DNA of 64,000 nt from Debaryomyces hansenii CBS767 (GCF_000006445.2 NC_006048.2:930001-994000), one strand, 5' to 3'. Shown: positions 20,024 to 29,951, numbered from the stretch's first letter. Program-made: numbers and translations. The notes: a model not told the origin generated them from the letters alone.

Positions 20024-20965
20024 TTATACGGCTATCCTTCCTTTTTCGTAGTTCCAGTAGTTGGCTCTTATTGGGTCGTAAGTGGTAGAAAGGAGATCAT
20101 ACACCTTTGCAGCCAACACAGGCTCCTTACGGCGCTGGTATATGGTTGCTAACATCTCTAAGGCGTACGTACTGGTAATAACCATCTCCACGTCTTGTGA
20201 TTCTTGTACGTTGGCAAACGTCAAGCAAAATTCATATAATTCATTGACATCTTTGTCAAGTCTCCTGTAAATGCCAAACAAGTAGTTCCATGTGGATGGG
20301 TTCTGGGGACATTGGCAGATTTTCCTTTTGGTGAATTCGATTTCCTTGTCGACCATTGCCCGGTAGGCGATGTCATTATTGCTGCCACTCTCGGGGCTGA
20401 ATTTGAGAAAAAACCTATGCGTCCACGCCGAGTTGTTTCTCAAGTCATTCTCTATACTCTGGTCATCAAATTGCAATTCTTTTTCGTCGTGGTATAATTC
20501 GAACCGTTCAACCAACCACTTCCGATATGACCATACATGGTGATTCTTAGTATCTTCTTGGAGCATAGCATTCATTATGGGAAACTCGCGATGGGGATTA
20601 AATTTCTTATCGCCCCCATCACTTATGATCTTCTCGATTATCAATTGTCTGTAATTCCATATCTGGTAGTTCTTTTCGTTTTCGAGGGCTATTTGTTCAC
20701 ACCAGTCTAATTCTTCGTAAAAGTCCTTATTTAGCCTTGTCAAAATAGTATACCTATAATTCCAAATGGTGTAATGCGATGCCAATAACTCGATCCCTTT
20801 TTCCGTAACCCACAACGCCCTTTCTGAATGTTCGTCTTTCTGCATTAATGCTAGCATCAACCCCATTGTCTCTTTGTACTCATCATCGTACAATATCTGA
20901 CACAACTGAGGTTCTTCCTCGTTAAGTTTAACAGGAGTTATATCGTCGAAGTCAAACTCTACCAT
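20024..20965 (-). CDS. RAM2: Ram2, alpha subunit of farnesyltransferase and GGTase-I
   Basis: Ram2 is the shared alpha subunit of the protein prenyltransferases that modify CaaX proteins such as Ras, a-factor and Rho. The 313-residue length matches the family. Prenyltransferase-alpha repeats are visible through their WNYR-type motifs: HYTIWNYRYTIL, NYQIWNYRQLII, NHHVWSYRKWLV, NSAWTHRFFLKF and PSTWNYLFGIYR. The N-terminus is acidic (MVEFDFDDITPV) and the start is the first ATG. Confidence 0.94.
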   Translation of the reverse strand: MVEFDFDDITPVKLNEEEPQLCQILYDDEYKETMGLMLALMQKDEHSERALWVTEKGIELLASHYTIWNYRYTILTRLNKDFYEELDWCEQIALENEKNYQIWNYRQLIIEKIISDGGDKKFNPHREFPIMNAMLQEDTKNHHVWSYRKWLVERFELYHDEKELQFDDQSIENDLRNNSAWTHRFFLKFSPESGSNNDIAYRAMVDKEIEFTKRKICQCPQNPSTWNYLFGIYRRLDKDVNELYEFCLTFANVQESQDVEMVITSTYALEMLATIYQRRKEPVLAAKVYDLLSTTYDPIRANYWNYEKGRIAV

Positions 20966-21146
20966 TATTCTTCTGTGTATTGAAATATATTAATGTTAAC
21001 ATTGGAATACGTCTGCTCTTCAACTATTTTATGAGTCTGTAAGCGTTCTTCGCAATCAATTTTGTGTCGTTTACCAATCTCATCAATATCAGTGTCAACG
21101 TAATTACTATGATCGTACTACCATTTTTCAAAACATAATCTGATTC

Positions 21147-22550
21147 ATGGCGACGCCTAGGATCAATTCTGCTTCTAGAACGCCATCAAATAGTGTATTA
21201 ATACTTTCTACAGCATTTACCTGTGCGTTGGTTTACATAACGCTATCGATCGTTCTCGGCAGCTCTCAAATCCCTATTTTGGTAGTTGTGTTCATTTGCA
21301 CTAATATGTTATCACGTACTGGGGTCTTTAAGAATTTCATATCAAAACTAGACGTGTCCAAGGCTATCGGTCATCACTCTATTCCAAGAATTCCTAGTGT
21401 AGAGAACCCAATTGGCCATGATCTTTTCCAGTCTATAAGTGAGCATTCAAGAATTGAAATATTGTCGGCTATAAAATCGTTACAAGCGTATTCTGACAAC
21501 ACAAAGAATGTAAATGACCGAAGAAGGAGGTTATTCAAGATGATGACGTGGAGACAACAGAAGCTATGTGAAGACGTTGGTTATTTGAAGAAATTGACAA
21601 AAATCGATCAGTCGATAGCTTATAATCAGAAAATATTATCAGCCATTGCGGATGGAGCTGTTAAGTCATTTGGTATATCGTACAAGGATTTTAATTTATT
21701 GAGAGGATCCAACAATAGCAATACTTCATCCACCAATTACCGAGTGATTGAAGCATTGGGACATTACATACGAGATTGGAGTCCTGATGGAGATGCGGAG
21801 TTGAAGCCGATGATGGATTATATTACTGAGCAATTGAATCGTGTAATCCCGGTACAGGAAAGACTGAAGACTTGTGTCATTATACCTGGTCTGGGGCTCG
21901 GGAGAATTGCACATGAAATTGCAAGTATTGGCACTGATATTGGGTCCAGCTTTGGTGCGGTTCACGCGATAGAATATAGCGGATTGATGCATTTATGCAA
22001 TCAATTTATTTATTCCTCTGAAAATGAAGTAAAGAATTATGATATATTTCCGTATGTCCATTCTTGTTCGAACTTCATTGACAGTTCATCTCAATTTAGA
22101 TCGTCTGTTGTACATAGTGGCCAATCTAAGCCCGAAAATTTAGAATTAAACCATGAAGACTTCCGTTATTTTGAGATTCCTAATAAATCGCAGTATGAAA
22201 ATTTTGTGGTTGTTTCAGCTTTTTTCATTGACACCGCTGAAAACTTAGTTAGTTATTTGGATACGATTCAAGAATTAACTACACCAAATAGAAGAAATGG
22301 CATCAAGAAGGGCTATTGGATAAATATAGGTCCTTTAAAATATGGCACAGCTGCTCAAGTTGAGTTAAATTCTGACGAATTAAAGGAGATTCGTAAAGCA
22401 ATGGGTTGGAAAGATCTAAGTTCTCTTAATAGTCTTAATAGTTCTGATAATCAGCTAGTTGGATATATGACCGATAAGCAGAGTATGTGGCAAGGATATT
22501 ATGGTTTAACCATGTGGAATACGGAGAGGAAGGAAAATTCCAGAAAGTAA
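21147..22550 (+). CDS. N2227-like S-adenosylmethionine methyltransferase (carnosine N-methyltransferase family)
   Basis: The 467-residue protein belongs to the N2227 family that includes yeast YNL092W and animal carnosine N-methyltransferase, which methylates an imidazole nitrogen of histidine-containing dipeptides. The order of blocks fits: HSRIEILSAIKSLQAYS..., RQQKLCEDVGYL, the SAM-binding loop PGLGLGRIAHEIA (about residue 245), FIDTAENLVSYLDTI, and WINIGPLKYG. Its N-terminus carries a strongly hydrophobic stretch (about residues 17-58) able to form one or two membrane spans. The usual GPLLYH motif is GPLKYG here. The substrate in this yeast is unknown. Convergent with YTM1. Confidence 0.85.
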   Translation: MATPRINSASRTPSNSVLILSTAFTCALVYITLSIVLGSSQIPILVVVFICTNMLSRTGVFKNFISKLDVSKAIGHHSIPRIPSVENPIGHDLFQSISEHSRIEILSAIKSLQAYSDNTKNVNDRRRRLFKMMTWRQQKLCEDVGYLKKLTKIDQSIAYNQKILSAIADGAVKSFGISYKDFNLLRGSNNSNTSSTNYRVIEALGHYIRDWSPDGDAELKPMMDYITEQLNRVIPVQERLKTCVIIPGLGLGRIAHEIASIGTDIGSSFGAVHAIEYSGLMHLCNQFIYSSENEVKNYDIFPYVHSCSNFIDSSSQFRSSVVHSGQSKPENLELNHEDFRYFEIPNKSQYENFVVVSAFFIDTAENLVSYLDTIQELTTPNRRNGIKKGYWINIGPLKYGTAAQVELNSDELKEIRKAMGWKDLSSLNSLNSSDNQLVGYMTDKQSMWQGYYGLTMWNTERKENSRK

Positions 22551-22603
22551 TTCTATAATACTATTTATTATCAGGGATTATATTTTATATATTGTACATA
22601 GTT

Positions 22604-24004
22604 TTATTTGGTAATATCAGATCCTTTATTAATTTGAATCTTTTTGTCTTGACCACCGCTAATAATGCCGATATCATTATCCCAAATGACAGAGAATACT
22701 TTATCTTGACCTTTGGCTGCATTGTTTTGTTCTCTGGTTATAGTATATAATGATTTTTCACTTCTAACATCCCAAACCTTGACAGTACCATCGTGAGAAC
22801 AAGAGGCAAACATATTATCATTAGTTGGACATTTGGATAATCCAACAACGAAATTAGTGTGACCTATTAATTTCTGATTGTTAGTTTGCTCAGTAGTTGT
22901 TGAACTAACTCTTGGGTCAAACAAATTGATATGACGAGCTGATGAACCACAAACTAATAAGTTCAAGGATGGCAACTGTAATAAAGATAATAATGAATAT
23001 CCGGTAGTTCTTGTGTCCACGCAACGAGAGGTTACTAAATCCCATGTTTTAATAGTATGATCTTGGGATACGGAATAACCTACAGTTGCATCATTGAAAT
23101 CGAATATAACATCTTCAACTGGTTGAGAATGACCTTCTAAGAACGAAAGAGGTGAACGACGTCTTATGGTTGAATCTTGTAATGCCATCTTTCTTCTCTT
23201 TTTCGAGGATGTTGATATAACATTCGAATCGTACTCTAAAGGTTGGATGGTAGTCATCTCCCTATAATTAGTGGACCAAAATCCAATGGCTTTATCATAA
23301 CCCGCTGATAAAATACGATTGTTTTGGTATTCGACTGCTAAAGAAACAACAGGTGCTTTATGTCCCTCTAATATGGCTAATGTTCTACCATCTTCAATTT
23401 CTTCATCATCCTCTATATTGCTATCAATCGAAGTTTTCCATAATCTCACTTGTCTATCGTTACCCGATGAAACAATTCTCGTTGGGGAAATCCATTTAAC
23501 AGAACGGATTGGACCTGAATGACCCACGTACTGCTTTTCAACTTTGCCCGACATGTTGTAAGTTCTGACAATACCATCGTATGAACCAGATAAAATCTTT
23601 GGTTGTGAAATACTCATGTTTGACGCTTTCACCAGTGCTGACAACGGATTTATGGTATCTAAAGACGAAATCCAATCATCGTTGTTGAAAGATGCTAAAA
23701 ATGACGGTGGTAATACGGCTCTGGTATATTCCAAATTCAAGGATGCTTCGCTCGATAACCCATTTTTTACCAAGTAGTCTTCTAAAGATGTTCTCAACAA
23801 AACACCGTCAATGAGGAAATCAAATGGTACGGGCTTGGTTTCGTCAGTTTCTCCATCTTTCTTCAATAAATGGTTGACGATCTCCGATAACCCATATCTT
23901 TTCAATGACACTGGCACGTACAATGGAGCGTCTGATGTGTGTAAAGATTCATCTTCTTCATTAGTGAAGAAGTTAATCTTGATTTGTGACTTGTCATCCG
24001 CCAT
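22604..24004 (-). CDS. YTM1: Ytm1, WD-repeat subunit of the Nop7-Erb1-Ytm1 complex
   Basis: Ytm1 is needed for 60S biogenesis; its N-terminal ubiquitin-like MIDO-binding domain is the substrate from which Rea1 strips the complex off pre-60S particles. The 466 residues include that N-terminal domain (about 1-95: INFFTNEEDESL..., LEYTRAVLPPSF), then seven or so WD repeats with landmarks such as HSGPIRSVKW, GHKAPVVSLAV, FLEGHSQPVEDV, TIKTWDL and GTVKVWDVRSEK. The upstream DNA carries PAC/RRPE-like motifs, consistent with the ribosome-biogenesis regulon. Confidence 0.95.
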   Translation of the reverse strand: MADDKSQIKINFFTNEEDESLHTSDAPLYVPVSLKRYGLSEIVNHLLKKDGETDETKPVPFDFLIDGVLLRTSLEDYLVKNGLSSEASLNLEYTRAVLPPSFLASFNNDDWISSLDTINPLSALVKASNMSISQPKILSGSYDGIVRTYNMSGKVEKQYVGHSGPIRSVKWISPTRIVSSGNDRQVRLWKTSIDSNIEDDEEIEDGRTLAILEGHKAPVVSLAVEYQNNRILSAGYDKAIGFWSTNYREMTTIQPLEYDSNVISTSSKKRRKMALQDSTIRRRSPLSFLEGHSQPVEDVIFDFNDATVGYSVSQDHTIKTWDLVTSRCVDTRTTGYSLLSLLQLPSLNLLVCGSSARHINLFDPRVSSTTTEQTNNQKLIGHTNFVVGLSKCPTNDNMFASCSHDGTVKVWDVRSEKSLYTITREQNNAAKGQDKVFSVIWDNDIGIISGGQDKKIQINKGSDITK

Positions 24005-24058
24005 ATTTGCTTTAGTATTGAGTCTAGGTTTCCTTTATTATCAATATAGCATCTCTTT

Positions 24059-24110
24059 ATAAAAAATTTATCTCATCTCTAAATATTTTTCACAGCATTT
24101 TGTCACGTGA
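24059..24110. promoter_or_regulatory. RRPE-like, PAC and TCACGTGA motifs upstream of YTM1
   Basis: AAAAAATTT at about 24061-24069 and CTCATC (PAC core GATGAG on the minus strand) at 24073-24078 lie 55-75 bp upstream of the YTM1 ATG. A full palindromic TCACGTGA, a Cbf1-type E-box, is at 24103-24110. Matches by eye. Confidence 0.5.
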
Positions 24111-24260
24111 ATGTTCCCCCGTTCATACATAATATGGTCCCTCCTAGATTAAGCTGTCATCACATTGCTGTATAGTTCAGTCCCTAGGGGCAGTATCAGA
24201 CATATTACGTGCACGAGAACTGTATTCAGATGTATTAAAAGTAGCTAATTTAAACTAAAA

Positions 24261-24668
24261 CTAAAATTTGACGGTCAAATTCATCAGCTTTTTGGGACTA
24301 TGCCGTCTTAATACAGGCATCGACGCTCGAGATGCCATTCTTCCCACGAAAGATGCGGTTGCAATACCTGCATTGGCACCTTCTCTTATTCCAATGTCCG
24401 AACGGTTGGCTCGAGTCTTACGGAAACGTGGCGAAAACCTAGATTTCCGGATCGTGGAAATGGACCGTCTGTTACTGGCAGACGTCGATATGAATGCCCC
24501 TGGGTCTGACACATATCCTTTTGAGAAAAACGAACGAATGGCCCGTTTTATTCTCATCCATCTTCTTTTTCTCGTCACTCGAGGTGGTGGTAAAGATCTC
24601 ATATCCAGTAGTTTTCTGCGGCAATACGGCTGTTGGTGGTCTTGGATGCAAGTATATGGTGAATTCAA
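24261..24668 (-). CDS. Small basic Arg/Ser-rich hypothetical protein
   Basis: The function is not recognised. The 135-residue protein is strongly basic, with an RKRRWMRIKRAIRSFFSKGY cluster (about residues 33-52) and repeated RS/SR pairs. An overlapping 150-codon frame on the opposite strand (24268-24720) covers the same DNA, and only one is likely real. I prefer the minus strand because its codon choice and clustered basic motif look more protein-like, but this is not certain. A downstream Met (MRSLPPPRVTRKR) is an alternative start. Confidence 0.45.
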   Translation of the reverse strand: MNSPYTCIQDHQQPYCRRKLLDMRSLPPPRVTRKRRWMRIKRAIRSFFSKGYVSDPGAFISTSASNRRSISTIRKSRFSPRFRKTRANRSDIGIREGANAGIATASFVGRMASRASMPVLRRHSPKKLMNLTVKF

Positions 24669-24720
24669 TAAGCTGATGTCAACGTTAATATCCAGAAGAA
24701 AGTCCAGTTACTATCTCTGA

Positions 24721-25201
24721 ATCTATAATAAACCTAAGATAACTGTATCACTAAATTTTCGACTGCAACCTATAGTAATAGCACAAATGAATTGATCGTA
24801 GTTAGAGATTATTTTGCAATTGTGCAACCAACTGTAGTATGTACGCGCAAAATCCTAATACACACAGAGTCACTACGAGAACAGACAATCAATAAAAATG
24901 CTTTGATTCGAGTTTATTGAACAAGGCCTCTAAATAATAAATTAGACGACTCGTTTAGATGTTCATCCGTACATATATAATAACTAATCATAAAAATAGC
25001 TATGAATGCCATCAACTGTCATAAATCAGTTGACTCCGTCGGACGTGTGAGCATGAAAATTTTCGATGAGCATTGAATAAAAAAAAAAATTAATATAAAT
25101 ACACTGTAAAATATCATCAAATAATCATCTGGTCTTAGATCTTGGGAATTAATTTCTCGTTTTAATATCAAATAGCATAGATAAGAATAATAATAACAAA
25201 A
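24721..25201 (+). promoter_or_regulatory. GUA1 upstream region with two TGACTC-type elements and a short uORF
   Basis: TGACTC occurs at 25031-25036 and inverted (GAGTCA) at 24867-24872, about 165 and 330 bp before the GUA1 ATG. This core is bound by Gcn4 and by Bas1, the activator of purine genes, in baker's yeast. A 7-codon ORF (MKIFDEH) at 25053-25076 lies 126 bp before the ATG and could be in the leader. No gene is seen in this interval. Confidence 0.45.
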
Positions 25202-26791
25202 ATGGTTAATCCTGCTGACGTTCCAATTGAAGTTTCGAAGGTTTTCGACACCATTTTGGTTTTGGATTTTGGTTCCCAATACTCCCATTTAATCACTCGT
25301 CGTTTGAGAGAATTTAATGTGTACGCTGAAATGTTGCCATGCACCCAAAAGATTTCAGAATTGACCTGGAAACCAAAGGGTATCATTTTGTCTGGAGGAC
25401 CATACTCTGTGTACGAAGACGGATCTCCTCACGTTGACCACGATATTTTCAAGTTGAATGTGCCTATCTTGGGTATATGTTACGGTATGCAAGAATTAGC
25501 TTGGATTAACGGTAAGGGTGTTGCTAGAGGTGACAAGAGAGAGTACGGTCCAGCCACTTTGAATGTTGAAGATTCATCTTGTTCTTTATTCAAGGGCGTT
25601 GATCACTCTCAAGTCTGGATGTCTCACGGTGACAAATTGCACGCTTTACCAACTGGTTTCAAGGTTGTTGCTACCTCTGACAACTCTCCATTCGCTGCCA
25701 TTTCCAACGAAAAGGAAAACATTTTTGGTATTCAATTCCACCCAGAAGTAACCCACACCAAGCAAGGTAAGGTTTTATTGAGAAACTTTGCTATTGACAT
25801 CTGTCAGGCCTCAAACAACTGGACTATGGAAAATTTCATTGATACTGAAATTGCCAGAATTCAAAAATTAGTCGGTCCAACTGCCGAAGTTATTGGTGCT
25901 GTTTCTGGTGGTGTCGACTCTACCGTCGGTGCTAAGATTATGAAAGAAGCCATCGGTGACCGTTTCCATGCGATTTACGTTGACAATGGTTTAATGAGAT
26001 TAAATGAAACTGAACAAGTCTACAAGACTTTAACCGAAGGTTTAGGTATCAATTTGACTGTCGTTGATGCTACCGATTTATTCTTGGGTAAATTACAGGG
26101 TGTTACTGATCCAGAAAAGAAGAGAAAGATCATTGGTAACAACTTCATCCATGTTTTTGAAGCTGAAGCTGCTAAGATTAAGCCAGCATCTGGTCAAGAA
26201 ATCGAATATTTATTACAAGGTACTTTATACCCAGATGTCATTGAATCCATTTCTTTCAAGGGACCATCTCAAACTATCAAGACCCATCACAATGTCGGTG
26301 GTTTGTTAGAAGATATGAAATTAAAATTGATTGAACCTTTGAGAGAATTATTTAAAGATGAAGTTCGTCACTTAGGTGAAATCATGGGTGTTCCTCACGA
26401 CTTAGTCTGGAGACATCCTTTCCCAGGTCCAGGTTTAGCTATTAGAGTTTTAGGTGAAGTTACCAGAGAACAACTTAAGATCGCTCGTGAAGCTGATAAC
26501 ATTTTCATTGAAGAAATTAGAAAGGCTGGTTTGTACAAGGACATTTCCCAAGCTTTCGCTGCTTTATTACCTGTTAAGTCTGTTGGTGTTATGGGTGACC
26601 AAAGAACTTATGAACAAGTTATCGCTTTAAGAGCTATCGAGACAACTGATTTCATGACTGCTGATTGGTTCGTTTTTGAAGCTGCTTTCTTGAAGAAGAC
26701 CGCTTCAAGAATTGTTAATGAAGTTGATGGTGTTGCTCGTGTCACTTACGATATCACTTCTAAGCCACCAGCAACTGTCGAATGGGAATAA
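25202..26791 (+). CDS. GUA1: GMP synthase (glutamine-hydrolysing)
   Basis: Gua1 aminates XMP to GMP using ATP and glutamine, the last step of guanylate synthesis, in the cytosol. The 529-residue protein shows the class-I glutamine amidotransferase domain, with nucleophile Cys in GICYGMQ and the His/Glu pair in QFHPEVTHT. The ATP-pyrophosphatase P-loop is SGGVDSTV (about residue 235), and the C-terminal dimerisation domain includes [15 protein letters not shown]. Length equals the fungal norm. Codon use is strongly biased, with no CTG codon that I could find, as expected for a highly expressed gene in a CUG-Ser yeast. Convergent with PPT2 (67 bp). Confidence 0.97.
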   Translation: MVNPADVPIEVSKVFDTILVLDFGSQYSHLITRRLREFNVYAEMLPCTQKISELTWKPKGIILSGGPYSVYEDGSPHVDHDIFKLNVPILGICYGMQELAWINGKGVARGDKREYGPATLNVEDSSCSLFKGVDHSQVWMSHGDKLHALPTGFKVVATSDNSPFAAISNEKENIFGIQFHPEVTHTKQGKVLLRNFAIDICQASNNWTMENFIDTEIARIQKLVGPTAEVIGAVSGGVDSTVGAKIMKEAIGDRFHAIYVDNGLMRLNETEQVYKTLTEGLGINLTVVDATDLFLGKLQGVTDPEKKRKIIGNNFIHVFEAEAAKIKPASGQEIEYLLQGTLYPDVIESISFKGPSQTIKTHHNVGGLLEDMKLKLIEPLRELFKDEVRHLGEIMGVPHDLVWRHPFPGPGLAIRVLGEVTREQLKIAREADNIFIEEIRKAGLYKDISQAFAALLPVKSVGVMGDQRTYEQVIALRAIETTDFMTADWFVFEAAFLKKTASRIVNEVDGVARVTYDITSKPPATVEWE

Positions 26792-26858
26792 TCTCGTCGC
26801 CGTATCGTAGATAGACTACTTTTCAATATTGTCTTATACTTATAATTATTCTAATTAC

Positions 26859-27374
26859 CTATAAATCCTCGTTCGTCAATTCGTAAATTTCCTGTCTCAA
26901 GACAGTTGCTACTAATAACCCATCGTCGTGAGAAACACTCAATTGAAATTCTTCGTTTTCTTTCTTGTAGAAATCACTTCGTATAAAAGGCTTCCCTTGC
27001 TCGTTATAATATCTATACCAATTTTTAAACTGAAATTGTCTTTGATACTCATCATCCAAGGTTTTATAAACTGCTTCCTTTGAAGCCCAACTACCTGATA
27101 TTAGAGATATACATTCGTTCAATTTATTGTTATCCTTAAATTCATTGAACTTCGGTAACTCGAACTCTGGATGTAATATTCTTGACGATATTCTACTAGT
27201 AAATCGTGAATTGAGTTTACCCTTTGATAATAGCAATTCTTTGAACCTATTTGTTTTGATAATATCAACGCCTATACCTAATGTTATACCTAATTTCCTT
27301 ACCATATTGTCTTTAGTTTCTATTGTGTAGAAAGATTGTACAAAAATTAAATTTAATCGCATTTCATCACTCAT
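26859..27374 (-). CDS. PPT2: Ppt2, mitochondrial holo-ACP synthase (4'-phosphopantetheinyl transferase)
   Basis: Ppt2 attaches phosphopantetheine from CoA to mitochondrial acyl carrier protein, needed for lipoic acid synthesis. The metal/CoA-binding motifs are clear: GIGVDIIKTNRF (catalytic Asp), SGSWASKEAVYKTL (Glu/Lys) and LSVSHDDG. Total length is 171 residues from the first ATG. Met24 (MVRKLGITLGIGVDI) is an alternative start at 27305 that would sit at the usual distance from the GIGVDI motif; the extra 23 residues might be a targeting signal. It is divergent from FSF1 across only 58 bp if the first ATG is used. Confidence 0.92.
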   Translation of the reverse strand: MSDEMRLNLIFVQSFYTIETKDNMVRKLGITLGIGVDIIKTNRFKELLLSKGKLNSRFTSRISSRILHPEFELPKFNEFKDNNKLNECISLISGSWASKEAVYKTLDDEYQRQFQFKNWYRYYNEQGKPFIRSDFYKKENEEFQLSVSHDDGLLVATVLRQEIYELTNEDL

Positions 27375-27432
27375 CGAACCCTCTTAATCCACAATTTATC
27401 TTTTAAGTATCACTTATATACGTATCTTGAAT
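27375..27432. promoter_or_regulatory. 58-bp divergent spacer between PPT2 and FSF1
   Basis: The two ATGs face away from each other with only 58 bp between them, so transcripts must start within this spacer or inside a coding region, or PPT2 starts at its second Met. The spacer is AT-rich with no obvious TATAAA. Confidence 0.5.
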
Positions 27433-28419
27433 ATGGCATCCTCAATCTCGGGACCAGTTCCATTACCTGAATCGAAATATGATTTATCATCATATTGGGG
27501 AAGAGTAAAACATTGTGCTGAAATCTCCGATCCAACAATGTTGTTGAATTCTACCAAAGACATTCAAACAGCAAAGATAATGATCTGGGAATACCGTAAT
27601 GGTGTAAGACCAACTATGACTCCAGAATTATGGAGGGCTAAAAGAGTTTTAGATTCCACGTTACATCCAGATACTGGAGAAACTGTATTTTTACCATTTA
27701 GAATGAGTTCATGTGTCTTGTCTAATTTAGTTGTTACAGCTGGTATGTTGACGCCAAACTTAGGTCCAGCAGGAACGATATTTTGGCAGGTGGCGAACCA
27801 GTCCTTAAACGTTGCTATTAATACTGCTAATGCTAATAAATCACATCCTTTGAGCACTCAACAGATTATTACAAATTATACTATGGCGGTTACTGCTTCT
27901 TGTTCAGTTGCCTTAGGTTTAAATGCTATAGTTCCAAGATTGAAATCGTTAAGACCTAATACCAGAATGATCTTAGGCCGTTTAGTTCCATTTGCAGCCG
28001 TTGTGTCTGCAGGTGTTGTCAATGTATTCTTAATGAGAAGTGAGGAAATTAAAAAGGGTATTAATGTCTACGATAAAGAAGGAAAAGAAGTCGGAATTTC
28101 TCAAACCGCTGCTGTGTATGCTGTTAGTGAGACTGCTGCCAGTCGTGTTATAAACGCAACACCAGTGATGGTTATTCCACCTTTAATTTTAGTCAAATTA
28201 CAGAAATCAGGCTTCTTGAAGGGTAAATCCAAAAAGTGGGAGATCGCTACTAATATGGGATTAATTTTCACAACTGCTTTGGCAGCTTTGCCGTTTGCAT
28301 TAGCAATATTTCCTCAAAGAAGACAATTATTGGCAACTCAATTGGAAGAAAAATTCCATGGCTTAAAAGATAAAAATGGTAATGAGGTTGAATACTTGGA
28401 ATTTAACAGAGGTATTTAA
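27433..28419 (+). CDS. FSF1: Fsf1, sideroflexin-family mitochondrial transporter
   Basis: The 328-residue protein is a close match to yeast sideroflexin: LPESKYDLSSYWGRVKHCAEISDPTMLL at the N-terminus, HPDTGE, MTPNLG-type helix residues, NQSLNVAINTANANKSHP, and the C-terminal FNRGI. Animal sideroflexins carry serine into mitochondria for one-carbon metabolism; the yeast substrate is less clear. About four to five hydrophobic helices are visible. The ATG at 27433 fits the family start; the frame extends two codons upstream only via TTG. Convergent with ERG12 (80 bp). Confidence 0.95.
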   Translation: MASSISGPVPLPESKYDLSSYWGRVKHCAEISDPTMLLNSTKDIQTAKIMIWEYRNGVRPTMTPELWRAKRVLDSTLHPDTGETVFLPFRMSSCVLSNLVVTAGMLTPNLGPAGTIFWQVANQSLNVAINTANANKSHPLSTQQIITNYTMAVTASCSVALGLNAIVPRLKSLRPNTRMILGRLVPFAAVVSAGVVNVFLMRSEEIKKGINVYDKEGKEVGISQTAAVYAVSETAASRVINATPVMVIPPLILVKLQKSGFLKGKSKKWEIATNMGLIFTTALAALPFALAIFPQRRQLLATQLEEKFHGLKDKNGNEVEYLEFNRGI

Positions 28420-28499
28420 TTTCTATAGTAAAGCTGTAAATAGGTTATATACATTAGCAACATTTCGTTTGCAATCTATTATTTTATTATGACCTGAAA

Positions 28500-29801
28500 C
28501 TACCAAAACCTCCAAGATTCGTATATGTCGGATTTTAATGCCTTTTCAACTTCGTCTCTATCCTTGTAACTAGAAAAGACTTCGGCTGAAAATACAGTAT
28601 CCCTTTTGTCTTTGTCAACATCCTCTAATGATAATGATCCTACTCCTTTACCGCCTAACGAAGTTTCGAAAGTTTCATATCCTTCGTTTTCAAATTCTTT
28701 GATTGCCTTTTGAATCACTTCTTCCTCTACGTCATCATGAACCAAACTAATAGCACAGCCACCACCTCCAGCGCCAGTTAATTTAGTAGAACCTATACCA
28801 TGGGTATCTCCGATAATTTTGATTTTTTCCAAGGCAGGGTGGGAAACACCCAAAGCAACCAATAATCCATGATTAATATTGACTAATTCACGTAATTGAT
28901 CTTTCTCTTCTTTACCAAAAGATGGTCTGATCATTATTTGATATGCCTCAAATACTAAATGCTCCATTGCATCTAAAATCGAGCCTGCGCATTTAGGATA
29001 GGTCCTATTTACTTGAGCAACATTACCCACTAATGCAGCTGTGCTTCTTGGCACTTTGGTATTTATAAGTATCAATTTGATAGGTGGAAAATTTCTCATA
29101 GTAGTACGGACAGATGGTTTGGATGGTATCGTTGTCCTTTGAAACATGACAGCACCACCGTACGTAGCCACAGCGTTATCAATTCCCGAAGGATTACCGT
29201 GAAAGCATTTTTCACCCATTAAAGACCAGCTATCAATGAAGTCTAGATCAGAATTTTCTTTCTTATAAACTTTCTCAGTAGAAGTATGGCATGCCGCTGA
29301 AACATGTTTACCAAGACGAGCCAATGCGCTAGCGAGGCATACGGCTGTACAGGCTGAAGATCCTAACCCTGCTCCAATGGGTAATGTCGATTTGACAATA
29401 AACCTCATACCTGGAACGTCCTTGTTAGATAAATTTGCATACAAGTAGAGGAAGCAAAGACAAGCGGTATAATGCAATTTAGATTCAACATCAGCCAAAA
29501 CCGTGCTCAATAAATCAACGATTTCTGGTACTAATTCCTCCGTAACAACAGGCTTTTCATCTTTAAACGTAACGAATTTTCTGATATCTTCCCAGGGTAT
29601 GTTTTCTTTATTCCAAGAATGCGATAACCCAATATCTGGAAAATCCAATCTTATATCGTTCACATCTTCGCATGGTGTAACTAACAAATATGCTCTCAAA
29701 CTAAGTGCCGCGGCAATAGCTGGTTTACCATAAACTGCTGAGTGTTCTCCATATATGATTACCTTACCAGGCGCACTAACCAAGAAAGGAGAGACCGACA
29801 T
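28500..29801 (-). CDS. ERG12: Mevalonate kinase
   Basis: Erg12 phosphorylates mevalonate to 5-phosphomevalonate in the isoprenoid/ergosterol pathway. This 433-residue protein has the GHMP kinase signatures: the N-terminal SAPGKVIIYGEHSAVYGKPA, the phosphate-binding PIGAGLGSSA loop, GIDNAVATYGG with the catalytic Asp, and KLTGAGGGGCAISL near the C-terminus. Length is close to the baker's yeast enzyme (443). The product feeds the prenyl donors used by RAM2-containing transferases and by MOD5 elsewhere in the window, although there is no sign of co-regulation. Confidence 0.96.
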   Translation of the reverse strand: MSVSPFLVSAPGKVIIYGEHSAVYGKPAIAAALSLRAYLLVTPCEDVNDIRLDFPDIGLSHSWNKENIPWEDIRKFVTFKDEKPVVTEELVPEIVDLLSTVLADVESKLHYTACLCFLYLYANLSNKDVPGMRFIVKSTLPIGAGLGSSACTAVCLASALARLGKHVSAACHTSTEKVYKKENSDLDFIDSWSLMGEKCFHGNPSGIDNAVATYGGAVMFQRTTIPSKPSVRTTMRNFPPIKLILINTKVPRSTAALVGNVAQVNRTYPKCAGSILDAMEHLVFEAYQIMIRPSFGKEEKDQLRELVNINHGLLVALGVSHPALEKIKIIGDTHGIGSTKLTGAGGGGCAISLVHDDVEEEVIQKAIKEFENEGYETFETSLGGKGVGSLSLEDVDKDKRDTVFSAEVFSSYKDRDEVEKALKSDIYESWRFW

Positions 29802-29951
29802 GGATGTTCTTAGACTGTGATTACTTGGAATTGGAAATATTTCAACGTCAAGCTCTTTTAAAATATCGCGTTTTTCGCTAAATTTATACGAGTACTAAAT
29901 GAAGATTGATTTTTATTCTAGTACAAATACATACATACTTCTATAAACGTT

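Noticed and set aside
24268..24720. 150-codon plus-strand frame opposite the small basic protein gene
   Set aside because: It overlaps 24261-24668 almost entirely; the minus-strand product has a clear basic cluster, whereas this one has no recognisable feature. Not excluded, but less likely.
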